Origin: CAZSHG01 sp964459995
Lineage (GTDB): Bacteria > UBP14 > UBA6098
Length of the DNA stretch: 64,000 nt
Direction: 5' to 3'
NCBI GenBank assembly: GCA_964459995.1
Contig: CAYWOR010000002.1
Location: forward strand, 1-64,000
How positions within the stretch are numbered: position 1 is the first letter of the stretch; each line of letters opens with the position of its first letter. Shown here piece by piece: positions 42,760 through 51,183 of this stretch. Under the pieces are notes generated by a model. That model did not search any database. It had not been told where the DNA came from and worked only from the letters and a program-made list of their open reading frames with translations. The translations under genes and the position numbers were made by a program.

Positions 42760-43085
42760 AACCGGCATAATTTTACATAAAATGAATATTAGTATATCAT
42801 AATTTGATATATTGTTAATATACAAATAAATCCATTCTCCTATTTTATCCATAGTATATCATCTTTATTATCAATAAGTTATGAAGTTATCCACATTGAA
42901 TTAACCCCATTTTAAGAGCTAATATCCATAAAAAGAAGAGGAGCGTTTAAGTTCAACTTTTCACAAAGTTTTTTTTAAACTTGAGATGCTTAATTGACAA
43001 TGCTTTACCGGAATACCTATCGATGTTGAAAACTTTTTTTAGAAATATTTATTGTCGAACGAAAAGTCATGTTTATCTTATTCTC
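42760..43085. other. AT-rich spacer with a cluster of DnaA-box-like motifs
   Basis: About 325 bases without a gene. Contains a perfect DnaA box TTATCCACA (42887-42895), TTATCCATA with one mismatch (42845-42853), ATATCCATA with two (42922-42930), and an inverted TTATCCAGC at the dxr stop. The first two are exactly 42 bases apart, four helical turns. Flanks are rich in A/T runs. It could be a DnaA-regulated or origin-like region, or only AT-rich DNA. Confidence 0.4.
43052..43079 (+). promoter_or_regulatory. Candidate promoter of the large structured RNA
   Basis: TTGTCG (43052-43057), 16-base spacer, TATCTT (43074-43079), giving a start near 43087, just where the compact structured sequence begins. 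Another box, TTGACA at 42994, lacks a good -10 element. Weak consensus. Confidence 0.35.
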
Positions 43086-43086
43086 G

Positions 43087-44713
43087 CCTTCGGGAAAATG
43101 CCGTCAGGCATCTTTGAAAATGAGTGAAATCGATGCTCTTCGGAGCAAACCGACAAACTCGAGTCGAAGGACGCTCGTGGGATTCGCCCACCGGCGGAAT
43201 TGAAAACGGACTAAAGAACCCAGTGCTATAGGGATTCGGAAAAGAGCACGGGCGGCGATGAAAACTCGCCGTTAAATTTGTGATTCGGCTGAACGGTTGC
43301 CCCTCGGGGTTAGCGCGGAGAAAAACCCGCTGTGAGAAAACCGCGATGACAAAAGCAAACCCGTCCGTGTCCGGCACGCCGGACGATGACGCCGTCTGAG
43401 AAGACGGACGAACCGTTCGATAAGCCTCGCGAGACCTTCGGGTCGGCCGATTGGAAACAACGGCCGGGAAATATCGCGATGGCGTGAATGTGCCGAGGCC
43501 GCCAAGAACCGAGCCGCACGCCCTTAGGGGAGGTTATTGGAAACGATAGCCCGAGATTGTGCGGATTCGTAGTTCATCGCCGAGTTTATGTTCGCAGAAA
43601 TCTGCCGAACTTCGCACGGCGTCCGAAAATCCTTCATGGAAACGAAGACCATCTTCGCAAGAAGAGACGGCATCGAAAGGTGCCCGAGGCAACATGGCCC
43701 TTCGCAATCCGAAAAGGATTCAGGACACTCGAAGATCGGTCCGACATGCGTAAGCTGTTGGAGCAAGAGAGGTTGCGGACATAAAATGGGAAAGATAACC
43801 GACTCTTTCGGGAGAGAGAGCGCTGAAAGGCGTTTGAGGCAACTCGGAAATCTTCGCCTCGCGGCATGGGGAATCGACTTTTCGAAGAGAGGTTCTCGAA
43901 AGAGAGCCAAGGCAACTCGATTCGCCTAAACCGCACGCGACCGGCAAACGCGCTTCCTTCGGGAAGTTCGACGGTGTGATAGCTGTCGATGCAAAGCGAT
44001 ACGCTAATCGCGAATTCGGTGAATCGGCTGGAAATCGAACAACGGAGCCGGAAACGGAGCCGGTATGAGATATCGAGCTGATAGGCGTGCTGATTCGACC
44101 GTGGCAACCCGCGCCGTAAGGCCGCTTATCGAAAGAGAAGCGCGAAAGGCGGATGACCTCGCAAGAATTTCCGGCGTGGCAAGAAAAATTGCGCCTTCGG
44201 GTTCGGCGATGGCGACATCGTCGAAGAAATGCAATCTTACCTTTACCACGGCTTGTTTCGAGCCGGCATTAGCCGATTTCGGGGAGTTCCGCGAATCGAT
44301 GGATGGAAACCGCACTTCTTCGGAAGTGAAGCAACCGAAAGGTTGTCAGGCAACGCTGTAACCGTAACCGCGACAAATGGAACCACCAACGAAAAATCGC
44401 TCCCTCACAGGATGCGATGGCAAAGCCGATACCGATGTTTCCGAAAATTCCACGCGAAGTCTGCCGGATGCAAATCCGGAAGCGCAAGCGAGGAAAACCC
44501 GCTGGCAACACGCTTAAGTGACGTGTTCGCAAGCCGGGAATCAACGAAATCGAGCCTTTCGAGGCCTGCGGGGAAAGCCCGCGGGAGAAATCTCGACTAC
44601 GGTGTGACCCGGACCGGAAAAATTCGATTGTGAAAAGCAATTGAATCGGTGCATGGTCTGAAAAATCCTGCCCACGAGCAAAGAGGGGTCGTCGCAAGAC
44701 GGCCCCTTTTTTA
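43087..44713 (+). ncRNA. Very large (~1.63 kb) structured non-coding RNA, unknown family
   Basis: No credible protein in any frame. At least six stems with UUCG loops (43135-43146, 43433-43444, 43803-43814, 43953-43966, 44313-44328, 44554-44565) and fifteen with GNRA loops (43392-43407, 43444-43466, 43532-43551, 43652-43665, 43669-43684, 43744-43758, 43819-43834, 43891-43908, 44048-44057, 44113-44122, 44123-44142, 44207-44220, 44332-44345, 44464-44479, and the terminator). Longer helices organise them: GAACGGTT/AACCGTTC (43291-43298 with 43411-43418) closes a four-hairpin domain; GCCTCG/CGAGGC (43424-43429 with 43494-43499) closes the next; GTGCT/AGCAC plus CCC/GGG (43219-43252). GCTCGTGGG (43173-43181) is perfectly complementary to CCCACGAGC (44671-44679), joining the ends. 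UUCG loops are written in plus-strand sense, fixing the strand. Larger than OLE, GOLLD or ROOL RNAs as I recall them; no tmRNA, RNase P, rRNA or group I/II intron core seen. Function unknown. Confidence 0.85.
44685..44713 (+). terminator. Intrinsic terminator of the large RNA
   Basis: GGGGTCGTC-GCAA-GACGGCCCC (44685-44706; 9 pairs including one G-T) followed by TTTTTT. GNRA-capped like the internal hairpins. Only six bases separate it from the 9-base segment that pairs with the 5' part of the RNA. Confidence 0.93.
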
Positions 44714-44732
44714 TTTCGTTACTTTTTCGATT

Positions 44733-45332
44733 TCAGAGGATTTTCGCGCTTCCTGCGAGAGATACGAGGTTCTGCAAATCCTCTCTCAGTAGCGTCGAGC
44801 TTCGGTCGGGGGTTTCGGCGTAGGCTTTGGTTGCGGTAATTGAACCGTCTTTGGCAACAATCGTAAATCCCCTATTTATAAGGTATAGAGCGGCGCGTTG
44901 AAATTCGCTACTCATGGCGAAGTCCATTACAAAGCCTTCCGAGGCCGTATTGAGTTCTACTTGCGAATCAAAATCTGTATTGCCGGTCGTCTGCATGGGC
45001 GATTTGACTTTGGCGCGAGAGATAATTCCCCGTTTCTTTACCTCGAAATCGCCTTTATAGGGGCTTTGAGGGATGCGAAGAATCAGAAGGATGATTCTAC
45101 CCTTAACTCTATCGCCTTGACTAAGCTCGATTTCAGCACAATCGCTCTCCATTGACACCGAGATTTTGCCCTCGAACGACCATTCTCCGCGCGAATATGT
45201 TCCTCCTAAATCGCTCGCAATCGCCTCGAAAGCCTTATGATAAGCCTCTTTCCGCGATTTGAACAGAAATGCGATGAAAACAACAAAAACTATCGCGAAA
45301 AAAATAATGCCAATCACTGTGGATGTCGGCAT
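44733..45332 (-). CDS. Membrane-anchored protein, paralogue A of an adjacent pair
   Basis: 199 residues: an N-terminal TM helix (VIGIIFFAIVFVVFIAFLF) and a soluble remainder with predominantly beta pattern. It aligns over its length with the next gene's product (45332-45943): IASDLGGTYSRGEW with VASMLGANFDPGDW; FDSQVELNTASEG with FDEKVAVKGEPEQ; LINRGFTIVAKDGSITATKAY with LTQRGFVVDLKDGDIVASKIY; LREDLQNLVSLAGS with IRGDLANLITLAKS. No known domain. The start base is shared with the stop of its neighbour. It ends 20 bases from the terminator of the large RNA, convergently. Confidence 0.75.
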   Translation of the reverse strand: MPTSTVIGIIFFAIVFVVFIAFLFKSRKEAYHKAFEAIASDLGGTYSRGEWSFEGKISVSMESDCAEIELSQGDRVKGRIILLILRIPQSPYKGDFEVKKRGIISRAKVKSPMQTTGNTDFDSQVELNTASEGFVMDFAMSSEFQRAALYLINRGFTIVAKDGSITATKAYAETPDRSSTLLREDLQNLVSLAGSAKIL

Positions 45333-45943
45333 CAGCGCTTCTCCATAGATTTTGCGAGCGTTATGAGATTGGCCAAATCGCCTCGAATTACTATCTCGTC
45401 CATGTCTTTTTTGAAATTATAGATTTTGCTCGCAACGATGTCGCCGTCTTTCAAATCGACGACGAAACCACGCTGAGTCAGCTGTATCGCGGGTTCTTTG
45501 AAATATCCGCCGTATAGTATCGATAGAACATCCTGCTCCGGTTCGCCTTTCACAGCAACTTTTTCGTCGAAATATGGATCGCCGGAACTGAGAGGATTGT
45601 TGAGTCCGAGTTTTTTGAAGAATTTTCCCGCACCGGTCGCTTTTCGAACCGCAAGCTTCAAAATATGCGTGGTTACTGGCGTTTTTAAGTCGAGATATGT
45701 TACATTAGACTTTCCAGTGCTGACAACATGAAAAGTAAGAATATAATCACGTCTGTCAAGCGTTCCATGCATCGAAGGCTGTGTTTTCCAATCGCCGGGA
45801 TCAAAATTCGCGCCCAACATCGAGGCGACCTCGGCGACTTTAGCTTTCATCTTTTTTGAGTATTTGGCAAGCAGAATTATCAGCCCGACCAGAAGTGAAA
45901 AGGCCGCAACCCCTATACTAATCGGCAATAACGAATTTGTCAT
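45332..45943 (-). CDS. Membrane-anchored protein, paralogue B of an adjacent pair
   Basis: Start taken at ATG 45943 (203 residues; AAGGAAGA just upstream); a GTG 17 codons upstream is less likely. One TM helix (GVAAFSLLVGLIILLAKY) followed by a basic turn and the paralogous soluble domain described for the 44733 gene. Tandem duplication is evident. Probably the two act together; unknown function. Confidence 0.75.
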   Translation of the reverse strand: MTNSLLPISIGVAAFSLLVGLIILLAKYSKKMKAKVAEVASMLGANFDPGDWKTQPSMHGTLDRRDYILTFHVVSTGKSNVTYLDLKTPVTTHILKLAVRKATGAGKFFKKLGLNNPLSSGDPYFDEKVAVKGEPEQDVLSILYGGYFKEPAIQLTQRGFVVDLKDGDIVASKIYNFKKDMDEIVIRGDLANLITLAKSMEKR

Positions 45944-46022
45944 GTTCTTCCTTTTCGTGTATTTGCTATACAAGCGAGTCGAAGAATAATTCACATGAAA
46001 GAAGTCTATTATTCGGTGCTTG

Positions 46023-48335
46023 TCAAGGATTTGTTTCGATCGAATCCTGCAAAGAGTGATCGATTGTGCAAACTCGAGTCTGCTCTGTGCCCGGAATATA
46101 GGCCTCTTCTATTTGCACAGGGCATCCCGGTGCGGCGAGAAGGCCGTTTCGCTCGTCGATCCATTTATAAACCAATCCCGAATCGGGTTTCGCGAAATCC
46201 TTATACGGAAGCCCTTCGTGGGCGATTCCGGCAAAATGCGTCCAAATCGGAAGCGCGCCGTATGTGCCAGTCAACCCGAGGCGGGAATTATCGTCCATCC
46301 CCGCCCAAACCGCGATACTGTATTCGGGAGTGAATCCGACAAACCAGCTGTCGTGTTCGTCGTTCGTGGTGCCGGTTTTGCCGGCTGAGGGGCGCATAAA
46401 TCCAAGCTCGCGGACATCGTTACCACGACCGAAAATCACTACGCCCTTAAGAAGATTTGTCGCGATATAGGCCGCATTTTCGCGCATTACTCGAGTTTCC
46501 GTTTTGGTTTTTCTATAAATCGGCACACCGCGATAATCGGCGATATACTTAACTGAGCCATGTTTGGGCCTCATCCCCCCTCTCGGCAAAGGCAGACATG
46601 CCACCGCCATTTCGAGTGGATTAACCTCGAAAGCCCCTAAAGCAAGCGATGGTTCCGGTTCGAGCGGCGATTCGATACCAAATCTTTTCGCGAGGGCGAT
46701 GATGTTCTCCAATCCTAATGCTGTCGCAAGATTCACCGTGGCGACATTTTGGCTTCGCTCCAAAGCGCGTCGGACCGAGATTTCGCCGGCAAATTCATCG
46801 ACATAATTGCGCGGCGACCAGATTGTGTCTTTCACGAAATAAACACTCGGCGTGTCCGGTAGAATTGTCGATGGCGAGAACACCGCGCCGCCGTCGGTTC
46901 TGAAAGGCGACTCCGCCGCTGTCGAATATACAAAGATTTTGAAAGCGCTTCCCGGTTGACGATGCGCATCGAGAGCGCGGACGAACTCGGTTTCGACATC
47001 AGAACGCCCGCCAATAATCGCGACAATTGCGCCGTCATCGACACGGCATGCCGCCAATGCTGATTGCACAGGGTGATTGCCGGTGATTTCGTCCATTGCA
47101 GAGGTTCCGGAATCCACTGCCTCGATGCCCGCGTTCTGAAGATATGGATCGAGATATGTCCAAACAGTGAAGCCTTTCGATGCAAGTGCTTTCTCGTCAT
47201 ATAGTTCTGCGATTTCGCGACGAACAAGTTCGACATAATCTGGATACTTCCCGACTGGCCTTTCACCACGCTTTAGTCGAACTTCGGTCGTTAAAAGCGA
47301 GTCGTAGAGGGCTTCTGAAAGATAGCCGTAACTTGCCATATCGCGCAAAGCATTGTCGCGCCGTCGTTTCACAAGCCCAGGATTCTTATAGGGGCTGAAC
47401 CGCGCGGGTGCTGGTATAATACCCGCTAACAAAGCGCATTCTGCTGTGGAAAGCTCCGCGAGAGGTTTATCGAAATAAAACCGCGCCGCTTCTTTCACCC
47501 CGACAATGCTGTAGGGGCCATCCTGGCCGAGATAAAGCTGATTGAGATAAAGCTCGAGGATCGTCTCTTTGTCGAAGAAAAACTCCGCAGAAACCGCCCA
47601 CAGAAGTTCGAGGAACTTGCGTTTGAGGCTTCGCTCCGGCGTGAGCACGAGATTCTTCATCAACTGCTGGGTTATTGAAGAGCCGCCCTGAGTGATTTTG
47701 CCGGTCGAGAGGTTCTCCTTTGCCGCACGGATAATGCTTTCGAATGTGAACCCACGGTGATTCCAGAAACTGCGGTCTTCGCAAGCGACAATCGCGTTTA
47801 CGAGGTCTTCGGGAATTTCTTCATACAGCGCATAATCCGCAAGAATAAGGTCTTCGTCGCAAATCCGACCCAACAATACCGGTGGAATTCTGAGCCTGTC
47901 TGTTTCGTCGCCGTTCGAGTCGAAAATTGCCCTGACACGCCATCTGCTGTCGAAGTTTACTTTGACTTTGCCATATGGGAAATCGCCGTCAGGATAGGTG
48001 AATACGGGAATAATGAGTTCGCAGATGCCGTCGCGAAGGGAAAAATGCATCGGTTTTTTCGGAGAGATAACCTCCTCGAAAGAATATGCGGACAGCGTCG
48101 CGCGAAGTCTATCCGGTGAGAGCGCTTCCCCTTGCGAAATTTCGAGCCAATCCGAATAGACGAGACTCGGGAATTTCCAGCTTTTACGGTGGTAATCGTG
48201 CGAGATAATCGTCGTGAAAACCGACCTCGCCTCGGCGTGGAAACACTGGAATAGCAGGACAATCGCGAGAATTCCCGCAATAAAAGCCTTAAGAGCTTGT
48301 TTACCGCTATCGATCTTTATAGACCGAATCTTCAT
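46023..48335 (-). CDS. Bifunctional penicillin-binding protein (PBP1B-type)
   Basis: 770 residues. One N-terminal TM, a UB2H-like domain (about 60-150: YSFEEVISPKKPMHFSLRDG), a GT51 transglycosylase (about 165-345: VACEDRSFWNHRGFTFES with the catalytic Glu near 183, GGSSITQQLMKNLVL, EFFFDKETILELYLNQLYLG), and a transpeptidase with SxxK (GSAFK, Ser about 461), SQN and KTGTTNDEHDSWFVG. It polymerises and cross-links peptidoglycan. The start overlaps the OmpA-family gene upstream by 29 bases; it closes a three-gene surface operon. Confidence 0.93.
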   Translation of the reverse strand: MKIRSIKIDSGKQALKAFIAGILAIVLLFQCFHAEARSVFTTIISHDYHRKSWKFPSLVYSDWLEISQGEALSPDRLRATLSAYSFEEVISPKKPMHFSLRDGICELIIPVFTYPDGDFPYGKVKVNFDSRWRVRAIFDSNGDETDRLRIPPVLLGRICDEDLILADYALYEEIPEDLVNAIVACEDRSFWNHRGFTFESIIRAAKENLSTGKITQGGSSITQQLMKNLVLTPERSLKRKFLELLWAVSAEFFFDKETILELYLNQLYLGQDGPYSIVGVKEAARFYFDKPLAELSTAECALLAGIIPAPARFSPYKNPGLVKRRRDNALRDMASYGYLSEALYDSLLTTEVRLKRGERPVGKYPDYVELVRREIAELYDEKALASKGFTVWTYLDPYLQNAGIEAVDSGTSAMDEITGNHPVQSALAACRVDDGAIVAIIGGRSDVETEFVRALDAHRQPGSAFKIFVYSTAAESPFRTDGGAVFSPSTILPDTPSVYFVKDTIWSPRNYVDEFAGEISVRRALERSQNVATVNLATALGLENIIALAKRFGIESPLEPEPSLALGAFEVNPLEMAVACLPLPRGGMRPKHGSVKYIADYRGVPIYRKTKTETRVMRENAAYIATNLLKGVVIFGRGNDVRELGFMRPSAGKTGTTNDEHDSWFVGFTPEYSIAVWAGMDDNSRLGLTGTYGALPIWTHFAGIAHEGLPYKDFAKPDSGLVYKWIDERNGLLAAPGCPVQIEEAYIPGTEQTRVCTIDHSLQDSIETNP

Positions 48336-51165
48336 CGATGCTGTATTCGACTGTTACACGGCGGTTTACAGTTCGTCCTCTGGGTGTTTCGTTATCGCCG
48401 AGAACAACCGGAACTCCTCTCGCAGAGATGCTCTGGACAGTGTATGGTTTTGTCGCGCCATGTCCGATTGCGCCAATCGAAGCGCTCTCTTCGGCAAGCC
48501 AAGAATCGAGTTTCGTAGGGTCGCTTATTCCGAGATGGTGCATCAGATAAAGCCGAAGTATCCTCAATTCGCGGTTCGCGCGGCGTTCGGACAGCTGTTG
48601 ATTATAGGCTGGAGTGCCCATCGCGTCTGTATGTCCCGCAAGCTTAGCTCCCGGCGCTAATTCGCGTTTCGATTGGAAGATAAGATCGTGCGCGAGCCCG
48701 TCGAGGCGGCTCTCGAGGAAATGGCTTGTGGGAGCGGATTCGTCGAACACGAACTGGACAACTAGCAGTTTATTTATCCTGCGGATTATCTTGCGGACAG
48801 CTACCTTCATACTGCCTTCTTTTCCCTCGGACATGTAAACCATAGGTTCACCGCCGATATAAGCGATACCGCGAATTTTCGTCCATGAATCCGGCGTGAT
48901 GAGGTGTCCGCCCTCGTCCTTCCAATCCCAGCTGACACTTTTCGGCGGCAAACCGGCACCGCGGTAAATTGTGCGGATTCGGCTCGCTTCGGGCGAGATA
49001 ATATCGACGCGACTGCTATCGACCTTGACGCCCTCGAAGCCGGTGGAGGTTATCTGAATGTTGACCTCGCCGGGGGTCAGGTTCTCATAGGCGATGATGC
49101 TCGGCAAGGACAGCGTCGGCGACCAAACAAGCCCCTCGCCGGTAAGTGTAGCGCGGACAATCGGGCCGTCGAAACCCGGCACGAGGCGAATTTTGCCCGG
49201 AAGTATCGTCGGATCGTAGCTCATAAGCTTTTCGCGAAGCGCTTCCGCTCTGGCAAGCCCAACTACTGAATCTTCACCCGCCGCAAAACCGCCCTCGATA
49301 AGCAAAATCGCATCATCGTTGCGTTTGAGGATCGCGATTGTGGTTTCGTCGAACTGAATATTCGCCGGAACATCCTTTTTCCCTTTCTCGAGGGCATATT
49401 CGGCGAAATTCTCCTTCGCACCGGCGAATTCGACATGTATTTCCGCTCTTCGATTCTCTTCCGCCACCAGTTCAGGGTCGCGAACTGCCCCCTGAGGAAC
49501 TATTCGCGGTTTCGGCTCTGCGCAGTTAATCTCATTCACGATTCGCACGCGCTCTTCAGCCGATTTGTCGATAGCGATAATCTCGTTCCGGACTGCTTCC
49601 GCGCGTCTGAAAGCCAGTTCTGCTCCAGATGTGCAGGCAACATCGTCGCTTGGGTCGAAAAAGCCCTCTATCACTAATCCGGCGTCGGGATTAAGCTTGA
49701 GACGTTCAGCATAAACTTTCAGCATCTCATGTTCGACAGAATCAATCTCGATGCCCACTTTGTCGAAGAAAACAATGGGCACCAGCGGCATTTCCTCGAC
49801 GAGATAATCGACTCTGTCAACCCAGCCTCTGCGTTCGTCGATAACGAATTCCATATTGCCCATGAACATCGCATCCACGGCTCTAAAAGCGATGTTGTTG
49901 TCCTCTTTGCGCTCGTCGATGATGCCGTTGATATCGGGTAACATTCTGCCGTCGTCGTCCACAGCCATCCTAAGGACATATTTCCCGGGCGATTTCGGCG
50001 TCCAAGGCCAAGTCAGCGCAACCATGCTGTCCGGCGGAAGGCCGTCAAGGTATTTTACCGGATAGATAATTTTCCATTTACCTGTCGAATCCTGTTCGGC
50101 AAGGGAGACCGAGAATCCTGTTGAACGCTCTCTTCCCTTATTATATAACAATCCCGTAACGATGGTCTCCGAACCGGGCATAACCGGTTCTGGAACCGAA
50201 AGTTTTTCAGCGACCAAATCCACGGTCTTTGGCTTTCTTTCGATACCCCAAACCGAGATTCCGAAATGGTGGCTTACCGCACCCACCTCCGCGAGGTCTT
50301 TTTCGAGGGGATATACGAAGGCGTAGTCCATATCGAGGCCGCCAAACAGCGATCCTGCGCGAAGTGTCATCCCCAAATCTATGCCGGTGCCGTCATAGCC
50401 GGCACGAACACGGATTCCGCGCGGAAGATACATCTCTGTGCCCGCGCGAAGCCGCATGTATTGCTTATCGTTAATTGTCTCGTCGCGCCAAATGAAATCG
50501 AGGCTCGGGCGTAAAAACCAATCGACCGGATAAAAAACGCCCGCCTGTATTTCCATTGGGCGTTTGCCATATCCGACTGTGTCCTGAAATGCAAGGTTAG
50601 GCTCGTTGATGTCCCTCGCTGTAACGCCGAACCATAGCTCGCGATAGACATTCGCCATTAGCCCGAGTGTTATTCCAAAGGCGTCCTGCTGAGTTCCGTC
50701 GGCAAAAATCGGGTCGGTTCCCTCATCGTGCCCCTGAAACTGAGAAGGTCGATAACCGGTTTGATACCAGTTGCCAGTAATCCCAAAGGCCATTCGACGC
50801 CCCATCAGGTCGAATTCGGGGGTGATTGTAAGCCCCATCCTCGAATAATAGCTGACATCCTGATTGAGAATATTGAAATTCAGCGCGAGACCGCCCAATC
50901 CGGGTCTTCTGAATACATATCCGCCCGTTCCACGCTCGATTTTCGATCCGCCGATTCCCCATGCGAGTCTGCTGTAGCCCGCCGAAAAGCAGTTCGCCTT
51001 GATTAGTCCTGCAGAAGCTGGGTTCATCAGCACGCTTCCGGCGTCGTAATAGCGAGCAACACCGGTTAAACCGGCGCCGGTCTCTTTGACTCCGAAATCT
51101 CCGGCATCCGCAAATATAGTTGCAATTATGCCGATTATTATTATCGCGGTTTTTTGTAATTTCAT
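48307..51165 (-). CDS. PorV-like barrel - CARDB - OmpA fusion outer-membrane protein
   Basis: I place the start at ATG 51165 (952 residues; GAGG upstream), although ATG 51177 is possible. A signal peptide, then a PorV/UPF0164-like beta-barrel (residues about 20-300: GAGLTGVARYYDAGSVLMNPASAGLI), an Ig/CARDB-like segment (about 320-420: VTGLLYNKGRERSTGFSVSLAEQD), further domains including a first OmpA-like part (about 455-560), and a C-terminal OmpA domain (about 800-945: LAPGAKLAGHTDAMGTPAYNQQLSERRANRELRI). OmpA domains bind peptidoglycan; PorV-type barrels accept type IX cargo in Bacteroidetes. A single chain would tie a surface attachment barrel to the cell wall. Confidence 0.8.
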   Translation of the reverse strand: MKLQKTAIIIIGIIATIFADAGDFGVKETGAGLTGVARYYDAGSVLMNPASAGLIKANCFSAGYSRLAWGIGGSKIERGTGGYVFRRPGLGGLALNFNILNQDVSYYSRMGLTITPEFDLMGRRMAFGITGNWYQTGYRPSQFQGHDEGTDPIFADGTQQDAFGITLGLMANVYRELWFGVTARDINEPNLAFQDTVGYGKRPMEIQAGVFYPVDWFLRPSLDFIWRDETINDKQYMRLRAGTEMYLPRGIRVRAGYDGTGIDLGMTLRAGSLFGGLDMDYAFVYPLEKDLAEVGAVSHHFGISVWGIERKPKTVDLVAEKLSVPEPVMPGSETIVTGLLYNKGRERSTGFSVSLAEQDSTGKWKIIYPVKYLDGLPPDSMVALTWPWTPKSPGKYVLRMAVDDDGRMLPDINGIIDERKEDNNIAFRAVDAMFMGNMEFVIDERRGWVDRVDYLVEEMPLVPIVFFDKVGIEIDSVEHEMLKVYAERLKLNPDAGLVIEGFFDPSDDVACTSGAELAFRRAEAVRNEIIAIDKSAEERVRIVNEINCAEPKPRIVPQGAVRDPELVAEENRRAEIHVEFAGAKENFAEYALEKGKKDVPANIQFDETTIAILKRNDDAILLIEGGFAAGEDSVVGLARAEALREKLMSYDPTILPGKIRLVPGFDGPIVRATLTGEGLVWSPTLSLPSIIAYENLTPGEVNIQITSTGFEGVKVDSSRVDIISPEASRIRTIYRGAGLPPKSVSWDWKDEGGHLITPDSWTKIRGIAYIGGEPMVYMSEGKEGSMKVAVRKIIRRINKLLVVQFVFDESAPTSHFLESRLDGLAHDLIFQSKRELAPGAKLAGHTDAMGTPAYNQQLSERRANRELRILRLYLMHHLGISDPTKLDSWLAEESASIGAIGHGATKPYTVQSISARGVPVVLGDNETPRGRTVNRRVTVEYSIDEDSVYKDR

Positions 51166-51183
51166 AAAGAACCTCATTTTCGC

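Noticed and set aside
42994..43022. TTGACA at 42994 as promoter of the large RNA
   Set aside because: No acceptable -10 hexamer at 15-19 bases; kept only as a minor alternative.
43488..44633. Open frames of 98-157 codons in the large-RNA region (both strands)
   Set aside because: Arg/Ser-rich nonsense composition, no ribosome sites, overlapping frames on both strands; the sequence is explained better by stem-loops.
43087..44713. Group I/II intron, tmRNA, RNase P or rRNA fragment
   Set aside because: No intron-encoded protein, no domain V-like hairpin, no tRNA-like ends or tag frame, and none of the conserved RNase P core sequence was seen.
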